Below, one piece after another: positions 57,450 to 62,796 of a stretch of 64,000 bases of DNA. The position numbers were made by a program, and so were the translations under genes. Within the stretch, counting starts at the first letter, position 1, and each line of letters opens with the position of its first letter. Below the pieces are notes generated by a model that saw only the letters and a program-made list of their open reading frames with translations, ran no database searches and had not been told where the DNA came from. Source of the stretch: Diabrotica undecimpunctata (Eukaryota; Arthropoda; Insecta; Coleoptera; Chrysomelidae); assembly GCF_040954645.1 (NCBI RefSeq), contig NC_092810.1:68384660-68448659 (forward strand), in the 5' to 3' direction.

Positions 57450-59704
57450 GTTACGAGCAATGTCCGAAATTGGACAATTCTAACATTGTACGGAAAATCT
57501 TGTCCACTTCTAGCATTGTACCCCTTTACTGTACAATCTCCGAAATAGACATAATCGTCGGACTTTGTATAAAAGAATTGCTGTACAATGTTCGAATTTC
57601 AATAAGTAGCCATTCGTCAAAGTTTGGGAAAATATGACAGATATCGATTCACAAACATCTTCCCTATATTTTGGTATAGTGATGTACCTATCTCTTGAAG
57701 CTTTAAAATGTTTCACTCACATTATTACTCTATTGCAGAACAAATTCTTATTATTTATAGTTTAGTTTGACACAGCCTTTTATCACATTGACGATTCGAA
57801 AAAGAAGAACTCTATACATAAATAGAAAATATCAAAACAAGAAATGTTCGATTTTTGATTTGGTGTGTCGCTTGTCAATAATACTCGATTCGAATCGATG
57901 AACGTTTCGATAATCATTTTTAATTTTGATCATTTCGGACATTGTACAGTTTGGGGTACAATGCTAGAAGTGGACAATAATTTTCGTACTATGCTAGGAT
58001 TGTCCAATTTCGGGCTTTGCTAGTAACATATATATACAATTATATAATTATATGTATGTAAAATAAAAATGGTAAATACTTAAATAGATTAAAAATATAT
58101 AAATAATGAAATATCTTACCCTTGTGGCATTTATAATCAATTCTCTTAAATTTTCGGCATAAACTTTATGTTCCGGATACAGTTTTACAAATTCTTTAGT
58201 GAAAAAAGCCTGTTGATATTTACTTATTCCTCCCTGTACATTTGCATCAATTATGCCTTGTAATCTCATAGTGAACGGATTCAAGTTTCGTTTATGATCC
58301 GTAGAATGAATCGTTATCAGTTGTCTCAATTCATTTTCTACATTTCGCATAGTTTCACAGGCATATTGCACTGGAGGAATCTCATCACTTTGCCGGTTGA
58401 CCACTTCGAACCATCTTAAGATGCCTGGAAGAGGATTACTTATTTCGAGAATAGTTCTTTCTATCCATAGAGTCTGAAAAATAAATATATATTGCTTTAA
58501 CATCTAGTACATACGAATATTGTTTTACATGAGATAAAATCCGTAAAGCTATACATTTTAACAACACCAAAATTTCAAGACAATTCATAGCAACGAAAGG
58601 ATCATTGGCATATAAATTAGATATTGATAGCTTCTTCTTCTTGGTGTGCTTATTTGTGACGACTGTTGGCGATCATCATAGCAATCTTTATTTTGTCTGC
58701 CGCAGCGCGGAAAAGTTGCACATATGTTGTGTTGAACCCGAATTTAAGGTTCTTCAACCAGGATATTCTTGTTCTTCCTGGATCTCGCTTTCCAAATATT
58801 GTTTCTTCTTCATTCTTCTGAGGATCTCCCCATTTGTGACTCAGTCAGACCAGTCAATACTTAAGTATTCTCGGATATAGCCAACATTTCCAATGCTTCC
58901 AATCTTCTGCACATATCTTCGTTCAAGGTCCACGATTCAACACCATAAAAAGGACAGAGAAGTATCGCAGCATCGCACCATTTTTACTTTGATGCCAAAA
59001 GAAATGTTGTGGCTCTTGAAGAAGGCCTTCATCCAGTTGAAGTTTTATTAATGAAGAGTTGTCCTTCTGTATGACCGTCTAGTATTTCATTAATAAATCT
59101 CAAAAGGTTGCAATAACCGCTGAATTATTACCGCAAATTATGTCTTCTCTCCAAATGTATTCTGATCCAGAAAACAATTACTATCATTGGAAAGTAGACA
59201 TATTCTTCACAGTAGATAATTTACTATTAATATTAATACTGCTTGTTCACAATTTATTCAGCACGCGATTTACAAGTCATGTAGTGTCACGAAATGACAA
59301 TGAACCAAAGATTTCAAGCACTTCAGAAATCGACAAAAAATAATGTTGCACGCGGTAAGTCATTACACAACTTAATGATTATTAAAAAAATTAATATTAA
59401 ATTCTCTAAATATGTTTAATTATACAACGATTCTGCCTTGACACCAAATTAATAAAACTACAGGGTAGCTGCACAGTGTCAGATAGCAATCTATATTTGA
59501 AAATATTAAGTGTATTTAAATAATTTACCTTAATCTCATTATCTTTATCGATGATTCCTTTATGTACTGGACGGTCACATTGAAATCGTCGAACGTCGTT
59601 GTAATGATAATATCTGGCAATTTTTTCTGGAATATCCGACGCCAATGTTATAGCATTTGGTTCTGTGATAGGTTTTACGTTACATATTTGAATATCTAAA
59701 AATC
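34889..59704 (-). CDS. mbc: DOCK-family Rac GEF (Myoblast city/DOCK1-like), 3' seven exons
   Basis: This is the C-terminal part of a dedicator-of-cytokinesis exchange factor, which in complex with ELMO and Crk activates Rac at the membrane. Seven exons (59529-59704, 58120-58473, 55672-55814, 53968-54109, 44529-44734, 44282-44478, 34889-35406) have consistent phases. The first three give the DHR-2 C-terminal lobes: YYHYNDVRRFQCDRPVHKG, LWIERT, PGILRWFEVV, QGIIDANVQGGISKYQQAFF, LILHGKLAPQSVQPLHQRLL. The last four give a low-complexity proline-rich tail with SH3-ligand motifs PLPPVP, PLPPKP, PPLPPR and PPPIPPK, as in Mbc/DOCK1 proteins that bind Crk. The rest of DHR-2, DHR-1 and the SH3 domain lie beyond the window. 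DOCK3/4 (Sponge) is less likely. One intron (44735-53967) holds an intact gypsy element. Confidence 0.9.
36050..36215 (+). repeat. Possible interspersed-repeat tail
   Basis: The strings ACCAAATTTCAAAACACTAG and GAGTTATCGCACAGACAGAT resemble 3' parts of common insect interspersed repeats, in which a similar phrase precedes CAGACAGAC. Recognition by memory only; no second copy was seen here. Confidence 0.25.
36417..36645. repeat. Long inverted repeat, left arm
   Basis: Inverted partner of 41386-41611. It contains GGTACC-free landmarks such as TTTTATCTGTACCGACCAAC and AAATGGGACACCCTGTAT in both arms. The CAGGGTGTCCC string inside the arm is itself a typical mariner-terminus phrase. Confidence 0.75.
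36858..37520 (-). pseudogene. Mariner-like transposase, C-terminal part
   Basis: Minus-strand frames encode a linker ALEKSRATIHRVLKKHNNK and VHKRKRLQFCRDMLTNFNND, then ILWTDESNFSTSGIFNRRNS (first catalytic Asp), a gap with stops, then MIWQQDGAPPHNVVAVQEHL (second Asp) and ITWPPNSPNLTPCDIFL (third Asp). The D-D-D pattern and WPP.SP.LTP.D ending are mariner-like. At least one frameshift and stop separate the blocks near 37190. Confidence 0.72.
37968..39335 (-). CDS. IS630/Tc1/mariner-superfamily transposase, DD82E type, intact
   Basis: A 455-residue uninterrupted frame for a cut-and-paste transposase. Residues 24-72 look like a helix-turn-helix (GVGKSTIYRVI). A second HTH-like block ends SRSTLWKLLKEIGFRWKK (134-151). 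The catalytic domain shows FYLDETWIN (Asp189), CVIVMDNASYHS (Asp289) and CELNPIELVWAQIK (Glu372). The second Asp and the Glu are separated by 82 residues, the DD82E spacing I associate with the Sailor group of this superfamily. The C-terminus is acidic (SESSSSESDLDL). Met10 (ATG at 39308) is an alternative start. It is antisense to nothing coding and sits inside the split mariner, in a DOCK intron. Terminal repeats could not be assigned. Confidence 0.82.
   Translation of the reverse strand: MQFIVYTSVMENLEVPCKRRKIGPLTVNEKTLIFNCFKSFADKRLCESVDETVELVSSTLGVGKSTIYRVIKEEKCGSFQMPRNAPGKPKFQIEYHFKEGLRRKVHEFFFRQEFPTLDKVLVSVRDDKDYPEVSRSTLWKLLKEIGFRWKKNPRKSILLERSDIVIWRRHFLRTIKEIRNQKRKIFYLDETWINEGHTPNKFWQDETVTSQRHAFVNNLSTSLNPPSGKGRRLIIVHIGSSDGFVEGGLLTFESTRTGNYHEDMNADVFQEWFEQMIDLLPKNCVIVMDNASYHSRLIEGLPTTKWLKKNLQNWLSSKNITYHPGSIRKELYSLCALHKEKLKKYEIDEIAKNRGMTVLRSPPYHCELNPIELVWAQIKSEVSRKNTTFKIHDVKQLFLEAVNNVKPENWEKAVNHTIKEEKKMWKLDNITDKMIEPVIINLGSESSSSESDLDL
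39548..39687. repeat. Palindrome/28-mer tandem array
   Basis: A perfect 28-bp palindrome (centre ACGT-type, AAAACGTTTT) occurs at 39548-39575 and again at 39632-39659. A 28-base unit starting AAAGAATTAAACTTTATT occurs three times at 39576-39603, 39606-39633 and 39660-39687. The open frame across it (KELNFILQ repeats) is a by-product. Confidence 0.85.
39705..39732. repeat. 28-bp perfect palindrome
   Basis: Symmetric about 39718/39719 with core GGTTATATATAACC and A/T flanks. It lies 17 bp after the 28-mer array and may be part of the same element end. Confidence 0.8.
39769..40313 (+). mobile_element. Possible solo LTR (gypsy-like)
   Basis: Starts TGTTAACC. It contains AGGTCAACATCC, also present in the gypsy LTR at 47176, about 50 bases ahead of a TATAAATA-like box (40131-40139) as in that LTR, and is followed by AATAAA-rich sequence. 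The 3' end and target duplication could not be identified, so this is only a suggestion. Confidence 0.33.
40299..40976. mobile_element. Inverted-repeat element (MITE-like)
   Basis: The left arm 40299-40345 and right arm 40919-40970 are inverted copies: TTTAAATAAAC, then CATCTAATTTAG, TAACGAT and TACGTCAT, with small indels. The interior has no transposase. The ends are not sharp and no target duplication is obvious. Confidence 0.55.
41040..41262 (-). pseudogene. Mariner-like transposase, N-terminal HTH part
   Basis: The minus strand encodes MGYTADKKVDI, then KQAARREYRLVYPDRQTPSA and FLYNYRHVINEKMFERKKR, resembling the N-terminal helix-turn-helix region found with this transposase family (A..YxxxFPxRxxPxxxTF). 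It is the missing N-terminus of the 36858-37520 fragment, 3.5 kb away. Confidence 0.6.
41386..41611. repeat. Long inverted repeat, right arm
   Basis: Inverted partner of 36417-36645, differing by scattered substitutions and short indels in A/T runs. Confidence 0.75.
42020..43760 (-). pseudogene. hAT transposase pseudogene (ZBED/GTF2IRD2-like)
   Basis: Across broken minus-strand frames the order of a full hAT transposase can be followed: KLCLICSKISAFTSFVDLRF with LESHYKTLHKNYENDFP (BED-like finger), KLQDLKSSLKGEQSIFSRPA, ASFKISYILAPHKKPF, then FDDSTDITDTAQLCIFLR-like, and near 42250 SRLKQIALQLRGIFESKYLC, ESAFSKIKIVQVKYRNRL (hAT-C dimerisation region). Many stops and frameshifts are present. 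The family is the one domesticated in vertebrate GTF2IRD2/ZBED5, but this copy is a fossil in a DOCK intron. Termini were not identified. Confidence 0.68.
44282..44478 (-). CDS. mbc: DOCK exon f: SH3-ligand motifs
   Basis: 197 bases between CTGTTTTTAG and CATA/GTAAGA. It encodes DSESGDLPLPPKPTHSRER, LTKPPSPRLLRHAMSMTP and EEAPPLPPRSH, with two class-type PxxP SH3 ligands (PLPPKP, PPLPPR). It leaves one base (A) joining CA of the next exon as Thr. Confidence 0.85.
44529..44734 (-). CDS. mbc: DOCK exon e: proline-rich tail
   Basis: Starts in phase 0 after GTTTTTAG with DNERPSLNRENLSLP and continues MPIAPIAPPIPQRECRPR to SASLPSMKS. Two donors nine bases apart (AAG/GTTAGT ending the exon at 44538, CAG/GTAATA ending it at 44529) both keep phase, because each leaves AG to be completed by G of the next exon. 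The distal site is closer to consensus. Confidence 0.8.
44735..45700. other. DOCK intron, nothing recognised
   Basis: AT-rich intronic sequence. The open frames at 44950-45183 and 45196-45528 show no family motif and no splice logic. Confidence 0.5.
45720..47090 (+). mobile_element. Tc1-type transposase fossil, interrupted by a MITE
   Basis: Plus-strand frames give the start of a Tc1 HTH region, LEDWPRVIFSDESKCDV (first Asp block), LKFPKRGIIWGCM, VDENYILQQDGAACHNARTT (second Asp block), a NSPDLNIIETVWHKMK block (Glu) and QYRSLVESMPNRIRMVIKNK at the end. Stops and frameshifts are frequent. A 199-bp foldback element is inserted at 46192-46390. The downstream end is only about 85 bp from the gypsy insertion. 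Confidence 0.68.
46192..46390. mobile_element. Foldback MITE inside the Tc1 fossil
   Basis: Arms 46192-46259 and 46322-46390 are inverted copies: AAAATAGAC/GTCTATTTT at the ends and ATATGCATATTTCAGCC near the centre, with a 62-base spacer. No coding capacity. It interrupts the Tc1 reading order, so it inserted later. Confidence 0.7.
47176..47607 (+). repeat. Gypsy 5' LTR
   Basis: Begins TGTTACGATAAATATCCTGG and ends AATTCACAACA. Differs from the 3' LTR at 47319 (C versus T) and 47366 (A versus C). A TATAAATA box at about 47388-47395 suggests the U3 promoter, and several AATAAA-like strings follow. Confidence 0.95.
47388..47395 (+). promoter_or_regulatory. LTR TATA box
   Basis: TATAAATA-type string after TTTTCG in the 5' LTR. 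Its identical copy in the 3' LTR would drive transcription outward into DOCK intron sequence on the strand opposite to DOCK. Confidence 0.6.
47610..47628 (+). promoter_or_regulatory. Primer-binding site
   Basis: TGGTGGCAGAAGTGGGATC starts two bases after the 5' LTR. It begins TGG, complementary to the CCA end of a tRNA. The tRNA species cannot be named from the sequence alone. Confidence 0.75.
47684..49054 (+). CDS. gag: Gag polyprotein with N-terminal SAP domain
   Basis: The structural protein of the gypsy element, 456 residues from ATG 47684. Residues 6-40 form a SAP motif (LTVTNLRRHLEDRELAS, GKKAELVQRLKNAL), usually a DNA/chromatin-binding helix pair. Residues 60-157 are an 11/7-residue repeat (KVSGDIASLEN, KVSGDIS) predicted to form a long coiled coil. 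Residues about 227-395 are a retrotransposon Gag capsid region (FDEKSSWNNYMKQFESAARA, LRGDALDVLQTIA, YQSQLKNRRQKKDEALQEY). C427-X2-C430-X4-H435-X4-C440 is a CCHC zinc knuckle. The frame stops just before Pro, which overlaps it in the -1 frame. Minus-strand open frames over the repeats are shadows. Confidence 0.93.
   Translation: MTTIYELTVTNLRRHLEDRELASTGKKAELVQRLKNALLEEGLDPETYIFEDAVLSSISKVSGDIASLENKVSGDISKVSGDIASLENKVSGDIASLENKVSGDIASLENKVSGDISKVSGDIASLENKVSNNISSLESKVSANISKVTSEMSALDDRVSSLKNQVAADMLAFEEKIWKEMERKMEETGTAERGNNPITAETKEDETKCKLETRPKFEGSGGSVHVKVPTFDEKSSWNNYMKQFESAARANGWSEKEKAVNLTIALRGDALDVLQTIAVEETDDFEQLKKRLNMRYGHEHLEHVYQSQLKNRRQKKDEALQEYEVDIARLVRYAYPTAPEDMMEKLAVQTFIDGLRDHEMQRTLRLARHKTLVDVLSAALEYESATQASGGYSKVRTVKEEGDEDKLDQLVNMMKSMTYKKTKTIRCWNCGEIGHVRSSCKHPRYDANQETHHQEN
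47861..48154 (+). repeat. Coding minisatellite (33-bp and 21-bp units)
   Basis: 33-bp units (AAAGTTTCYGGYGACATCGC...) at 47861, 47915, 47948, 47981, 48035, 48068 and 48122 alternate with 21-bp units at 47894, 48014 and 48101. The 54-bp pair 33+21 and the 33-bp triplet look like recent duplications, while the last copies have diverged. All units keep frame, giving an 11-7 residue register. Confidence 0.9.
49015..49755 (+). CDS. pro: Retropepsin-like protease frame (Pro)
   Basis: Open from 49015, in the -1 frame relative to Gag and overlapping its last 40 bases. No in-frame ATG precedes the active site, so expression by frameshifting is inferred. It encodes an aspartic protease with VDTGATRTIIRP (catalytic Asp at 49195-49197) and VILGMDVMNMHGFQL, and an extension to IKKERELVYL before TGA 49753-49755. 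The protease matures Gag and Pol. Confidence 0.9.
   Translation, partial: VRRKSRNSPSGKLERVSLRGAASTQNFSKDPLILIASLKCREDSVYVDGDINGKKHTLLVDTGATRTIIRPTVINSRKKLLPTRLRLRTAIGENANIHGEIQVQLGIGAEKFVHTVIVADIEEDVILGMDVMNMHGFQLDFKNKVIKVGNEEVFLHPHNDNTVQAAITEDTVVPARSETIIVARLQGIVDEGRPVMMEPWNHDDEVGRGIIIGKELVTSAKEIPVRLINVNDYPVTIKKERELVYL
49752..53276 (+). CDS. pol: Pol polyprotein: RT, RNase H, integrase, macrodomain, CCCH finger
   Basis: 1174 residues, open back to 49677 and in the -1 frame relative to Pro. Residues 224-227 are the reverse-transcriptase YLDD box, preceded by FSTLDLKSGYWQVEMD. RNase H starts near Asp371 (LDTDASNVG). Integrase has an HHCC finger from His604 and the D673-D733-E769 triad with 35 residues between the last two. 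GPYLIMEKINDVIYRI and HHNRLASF (about 890-945) end the usual gypsy integrase. Residues about 988-1120 then match the TARG1/OARD1 macrodomain along its length, and C1133-X7-C1141-X5-C1147-X3-H1151 is a CCCH zinc finger. The frame ends inside the 3' LTR. All retroviral-type catalytic residues are present. Confidence 0.94.
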   Translation: MTSIIRQATTSDNSNDKFDQMVAVAGQSLNQMEKRKLREFLRQYRDIFVPKGGKTGRTTVVKHKIDTGNAKPIRQTARRLPQAKSEEAETIVQEMKKDGVIEPSTSPWVSPVVLVKKKDGTTRFCVDYRLLNNVTKKDSYPLPRIDDTLDTLAGSKLFSTLDLKSGYWQVEMDPVDKEKSAFTTGSGLWQFNVMPFGLCNAPATFERLMKNVLRGLSWKTCLVYLDDIIVLGETFEDHLRNLENVFNRLKAAQLMLNPKKCQLFQGKVNYLGHIVSKEGVAVDKGKIDSIKEWPKPTDKHQVRSFLGLCTYYRRFIKKFADIAKPLTRLTEEAREYRWDIDCQNAFETLKKHLITAPILGYPLPEGEFILDTDASNVGIGGVLSQIQGGQERVLGYFSKVLSKPERNYCVTRRELLAVVKSVEHFYQYLYGRKFLIRTDHAALKWLMQFKNPEGQIARWIERLQEYDFKIEHRAGVSHRNADSLSRRPCPAECSHCNKTESKEAAVLRTTMVNDDWTPTKIREEQERDPVIQKIRKWKEENRRPPWQEISNLCSVVKTYWAQWDSFIIEDGLLKRVLENDDGSEKRRQLVIPKSRIAEVLRQLHDSPSGGHFGVRKTLQRIRERFYWMNSSDDVKDWCKKCTICATSNGPYRKRRAPMRQYNVGSPFERIALDIAGPFPESEKGGKYMLVVMDYFTKWVEIYALPDQKAATVANKLIQEYISRFGVPLEIHSDQGRNFESDLFQGICDRLGMKKTRTTAYNPQSDGMVERMNRTVGKYLTKMVSDHQRDWDQYLPFFTMAYRSAVNESTGQTPAKVLFGREMRLPCDLEFGCRPGEDVAGEDYVIELRRRMDDVHELVRSHLQIASDRMKKRYDTQAEKGCFKKNDKVWLYNPKKRKGCSPKLQQFWEGPYLIMEKINDVIYRISKIPRGKPMIVHHNRLASFEGDHNVDEEVEVNQVHDVSDLTFEEFMGAYGGTGKARHGVTTEGKQDLLALPVDYSLALTIPASIKDAPGLASVFRRKFGRVAELQCQVPAPGKTLKLQEASRYLFYLVTKDTARDQPIYRDVWEALLQLREHVLESDVQKLAMPKLECRQLDWRVIRNMVEEIFKDTEVQVLICCNPHSYWCGEKTVPCHFYTTGSCKRGSSCRYQHTVPVLVPTRFQEEPSFKRGAMLR
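52713..53108 (+). other. Macrodomain within Pol (TARG1/OARD1-like)
   Basis: Matching blocks in order: QDLLALPVDYSLAL, GLASVFRRKFGRVAELQ, SRYLFYLVTKDTARDQPIY, ALLQLREHV, LAMPKLECRQLDWRVI and MVEEIFKDTEVQVLI. TARG1 removes ADP-ribose from proteins. Here the glycine loop before the FRRKFG helix is APG and the GCGLDRL loop is replaced by ECRQ, so catalysis is doubtful while the fold is well supported. Confidence 0.8.
53148..53204 (+). other. CCCH zinc finger at Pol C-terminus
   Basis: C-X7-C-X5-C-X3-H with CHFYTTGSCKRGSSCRYQH, the classical RNA-binding type (F.tGsC..G..C.f.H). It lies 12 residues after the macrodomain and 24 residues before the stop. Confidence 0.88.
53252..53265 (+). promoter_or_regulatory. 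Polypurine tract
   Basis: AAGAGGGGGGCAA-type purine run immediately before the 3' LTR, the expected plus-strand primer. It lies inside the Pol coding end. Confidence 0.85.
53266..53697 (+). repeat. Gypsy 3' LTR
   Basis: 432 bp, two substitutions from the 5' LTR, ending ACAACA before the GTAT duplication at 53698-53701. Confidence 0.95.
53968..54109 (-). CDS. mbc: DOCK exon d: proline-rich tail start
   Basis: 142 bases between TTTTTTAG and GGCG/GTAAGT. It encodes TPLPPVPTDKRLLMENGS and GHLVEQHTAEYDNIYTKPA. Identity rests on correct phase with both neighbours and on composition; tails of this family are poorly conserved. Confidence 0.82.
54110..54880. other. DOCK intron, nothing recognised
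   Basis: AT-rich intron sequence. The open frame at 54380-54625 (minus) has no recognisable motif. Confidence 0.45.
54890..55225 (-). mobile_element. LINE reverse-transcriptase fragment (motif A)
   Basis: The minus strand encodes YVAFVDLEKVFDTVEH, then INTLQNGRIDCRYIDVISNI and a SVRLMEQTESIKINQKVRH block, resembling the FVDYEKAFDSVEH..RQGD region of endonuclease-type LINEs. Lys-Val for Lys-Ala and several stops mark it as dead. Confidence 0.55.
55672..55814 (-). CDS. mbc: DOCK exon c: end of DHR-2
   Basis: 143 bases from GTATTTTTAG to GTAAA/GTAAGT. It encodes VIEEGLILHGKLAPQSVQPL and HQRLLERFIQLKESLG, the final DHR-2 helices, then a Gln/Asn/Ser stretch. It leaves two bases (AA) that join T of the next exon as Asn. 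Confidence 0.93.
56440..56900 (+). mobile_element. Mariner-like transposase fossil
   Basis: Plus-strand frames encode a WCFSQNAIVGRLNIEKNWTS-like block, FQQDGVPPHYSLFVDS (second Asp block) and, near 56780, VALHSASPEVFQNVCEELG with NRFFIA, the usual C-terminus of this family. The middle is deleted and frames are broken. Confidence 0.55.
57360..57449. repeat. (TA)n microsatellite
   Basis: About 40 TA units ending exactly where the terminal repeat of the adjacent MITE begins. ATATATAT resumes right after the element. Confidence 0.95.
57450..58027. mobile_element. 578-bp MITE with 96-bp terminal inverted repeats
   Basis: Terminal repeats 57450-57546 and 57932-58027 start GTTACKAGCAAWGYCCGAAA and stay about 88% identical. 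They contain short repeated words (GTACAAT, CATTGTAC, CCGAAAT). ATATATAT flanks both ends (57442-57449, 58028-58035), either an 8-bp duplication or the TA tract it landed in. The open frame 57510-57716 (minus) has no motif. It lies in a DOCK intron next to exon b. Confidence 0.78.
58120..58473 (-). CDS. mbc: DOCK exon b: DHR-2 core
   Basis: 118 codons, phase 0 at both ends, acceptor TTTTTCAG, donor AGG/GTAAGA. It encodes TLWIERTILEI, LPGILRWFEVVNRQ, NPFTMRLQGIIDANVQGG, ISKYQQAFFTKEFVKLYPEH. The V-x-GG turn in ANVQGG corresponds to the VMGG/VNGG loop that in DOCK proteins contains the nucleotide-sensor valine (assignment by family knowledge). Confidence 0.95.
58630..58960 (-). mobile_element. 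LINE 3' end fragment
   Basis: Read on the minus strand, frames include KDCYDDRQQSSQ/KIAMMIANSRHK-type endings near 58660 and a GARSRKNKNILVE-like segment upstream, the C-terminal end of the same LINE family as at 34080. It is highly broken. Confidence 0.45.
59529..59704 (-). CDS. mbc: DOCK exon a: DHR-2
   Basis: Acceptor CCTTAACAG on the minus strand and donor ATTAAG/GTAAAT. It begins with two bases of a codon and ends in phase 0. The translation runs from DIQICNVKPITEP to YYHYNDVRRFQCDRPVHKG and DKDNEIK, matching the segment before the WIERT motif of DOCK1. A second AG 9 bases downstream could also serve as acceptor. Confidence 0.85.
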
Positions 59705-60059
59705 CTGTTAAGGAAATATATATTAAAAATAATTTTTAACTGTTCTATATCGAATTCTTTTTTCTCGAAATTTGCATTAAAATTAAATTGACGAGAGCTT
59801 GTTACTGGTGATACAAAACTTGAGATGAGATGATATTAGAGTCAGACAGTGTTAGTAGTCAGTTTCAAACTTAATAAAATAGAATAGAAATATGCCTTAT
59901 TGTCACTGAAAATTGTACAATTGTATGTACAAAGTTTACAAAAACAAAGAAAAATAACAATAACAATTGAAAATTTACTGAAATTACATAAATCATCAAT
60001 ATCACAAAATAAAAGATAGTAAAATACACAATCCATTTCAAAATTTAAATAAATTGCAA

Positions 60060-62150
60060 ATTGCTTAAGAAATCCTTACGAACTAATAAGTTTAAGTTGC
60101 TGCATGTGATACCCAAATATATATAAAAATACCTTAGTTACTTGTACATAAAGGTACTGTAATTTCTTAATTTAAGAAACTCTTCTACTGAATAATATGG
60201 TCTTTTACGGAACTTAAGGAAAGAAGTTGCAGATTTAAGTTGCAAAGGGAGATGGTTGCATATTTTTTTGCCGAATACAATATAGATTTCTTTACTAACT
60301 CAGTGGATGGGATAGGTAAATACATATCAAAGGTTGAATTTCTGGTGGAGTAGTCATGATTAGGTCTTGCTGGAAAAAACATGGTGTTTACGAATTCAGT
60401 TTCTGCAATGTGTTATTCTACTGAGCTCAAAAAGATACCGTATTCCTCTTTTTTGTAATTTAAAAATAACATCAGGTTGGGCAGCTGTACTAGAACCCCA
60501 AAAAGGAAGACTATATCGAAGATGAGTCTCGAACAAAGAAAATATGTGATTTTGGAAAATGCTAAATTGATTTCCTTCGAAACAGATCTTATTGCATAGC
60601 AGGCTGAGACTAGTTTCTTACTTAACAAGTAAGTAACGATATGAATGGATCATTTAAGGTGTCTATAAAAATACCAAGAAATTTTACATAATCACCGATA
60701 CCAACCTGGCTGTTATTAAGAGCGTAGGCGCAAAATTTCGGGCCAATGCTTTTTAAATGCATTCATTTTTTTCGAATTCTGAGAAAACTAATAAGTATTT
60801 TTTTAAAATTTAAACGCAGAATGAAAGAATACATTATTACTGAGGGCCGAAAGTCTCTGAAAACTTCTATAATGTTTATTTTAATAAGTCACAGGGGTGA
60901 AAAAAAGAGAAAATTTACTGTGATTTTTAATTTCAAATATCTCATTAAAAAAACGTTTTGTTTATTCTAAGGGACTTTCGGCCCTCGGTAACAATGTAAT
61001 CTTGCATTCTGCGTTTAAATTTTTCAAAAATATTTGTTGGTTTTCTCAGGATTCGAAAAAAATGAATACATTTAAAAAGCATTGGTCCGAAATTTTGCGC
61101 CTACGCTCTTAAGAAACAAGGGTTGAAGAGCTCCTTTATAGGATAATACTGTCTTATCCACGTTAAAAGAGAGTCAATTAGAGTCGGACCAGGTTTTTAT
61201 TTTAAGTAGATCAGAAGTTATAATTGCATGAAGAGTTGCAATATTAAAGTTCCCTCAGGTAATACTGGTATTATTAGGAAAAAGAAAATTTTTTCCATCG
61301 ATTTTTAAGTTAGTGATGTCATTTATAAAGGTAAGGAAAAGTAGAGGACCCAATACTGAACCTTGTGGTACTCCACAAGTAACCACAAGTCCACTTTTGT
61401 GACCAGAGTCAGTATCATTTGCTCTAACTAGTTGTTTCCTATTCCTCAAGTAAGATTGAAACCAATTCAACGAAATGCCTCGAATTCCGTAGAAATTTAG
61501 TTTTTTTTATCAAAATGTGATTTACGCAATCAAGAGCTTTGGCATAGTCAGAAAAAACAGTGGCAGTGTAAAGATTAATGTTTAGTGCTTGATAGACTTA
61601 GTGATAAAACGTTATTTTCAACGGGAAAGGACACAAGTCGGGCTTTTATAAGTCTCTCAATAATTTTGGATAGGACCGGTAGTAAGGCAATAGGTCTATA
61701 GTTTCAGACATTCGATTTTTCACCACCCTTATGAAGAGGAATAATAATGGCTGTCTTTAGACACTCTGGAAATATACATTTTTCAAAGGAATTATTAATT
61801 AGTGAGACCAGGACTTCCAACACATTTTTTGGGAGATTTAAGAAAATTTTTAAGGATAGTCCATCAGTATTAACTGGTCTTATAAAGAATGAATTCGAGA
61901 CCTTTTTTCAATTGGAGATAGGAAATAGGATCTTGTTGTGGTAAAATAGTTGACGTTATATTTTTACTCACATTAACGAAGTATTCATTTAGATTGTCAG
62001 GGTTTGCAATTAAAGTAAATGCCTTATTGAAAATACAGACAAGCCTATCCAAAAAATCACTGAAAATATAGTCCACGTCCACAGAGGGAAAGTACCAACC
62101 AGAAGTCAAGCACAAATTTTGGAATTTATGAAAATTAAATGTTTGAACAC
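60060..62150 (-). mobile_element. LINE ORF2 remnant (CR1/jockey-like), split by a MITE
   Basis: Minus-strand frames follow ORF2 order: YFVNVSKNITSTILPQQDP, VLVSLINNSFEKCIFPECLK and TAIIIPLHKGGEKS, a YRPIALLPVLSKIIERLI-like block, then at 61255-61470 LNWFQSYLRNRKQLVRAN and VTCGVPQGSVLGPLLFLTFI, FPNNTSIT at the YADD position, then after the MITE IGDYVKFLGIFID, ETHLRYSLPFWGSS and YLFELSRITHCRN. The catalytic YADD is altered, and stops and frameshifts are common. It lies upstream of DOCK exon a. Confidence 0.7.
60720..61108. mobile_element. 389-bp MITE with ~150-bp inverted repeats at TTAA
   Basis: Arms 60720-60870 and 60960-61108 are inverted copies at about 88-90% (GAGCGTAGGCGCAAAATTTC at the ends, GAGGGCCGAAAGTC near the centre). 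TTAA flanks both sides (60716-60719, 61109-61112), the piggyBac target. The ends do not start CCC as classical piggyBac elements do. It interrupts the LINE between reverse-transcriptase and C-terminal blocks. Confidence 0.75.
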
Positions 62151-62796
62151 AACGTAATGTATCCTCGGCGTAGAGATGTCGTTTTTATGTAGTATGTCAA
62201 AAACTCTACTCATGTGGTACTCTTCTACTTTGATATTATCTACTATATAATAAATATCTATAGTTTAGATATAAAACATCGAAAATAAATGTTAATATTA
62301 TTTCCCTCAAGCTTTGGGTTTTTATACGACTTCAGGTTAAGGAGTTCTTCTTATATCTTGAAACACAAAAGTTTTAAACTATTGTAGAGAGCTTTCATTC
62401 GCTCCTTGCGTACACTTTCCGGATTATTTCTGATATATGTACTTCTTTCAGGCGTTTGTAATTCTTGCTGTACTTGTAAATTTTCTCAGTATATGGTTTT
62501 CTTACCATCTACTTTTTATGCTTATATTCAGGTCTCCTCAACGGTATTTCTGACGTTTTCGCTAATTTATTTTCACGGCTTCTTGAACAATGTCAATATC
62601 GTTCAGGTTGGACCGGTATGAAAATGAGAAACTGCGCTGGTTCTTCCTGGTTATCGAGTAATATGTAGGTTGTTCTTACTTAATGTATGTAAGTTGTAAA
62701 AGTACTTCCTAGACTTCTACATAGACATACAATGCAAGATATTGCAAGATTGTTGCAATACCAGCCCGTTCCCCCAGTGCGACAGAGAAAACTGAC

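Noticed and set aside
57510..57716. Minus-strand open frame inside the long-TIR MITE
   Set aside because: It starts in the terminal repeat and has no transposase motif.
61747..61944. Plus-strand open frame
   Set aside because: Shadow of the minus-strand LINE reverse-transcriptase frame.
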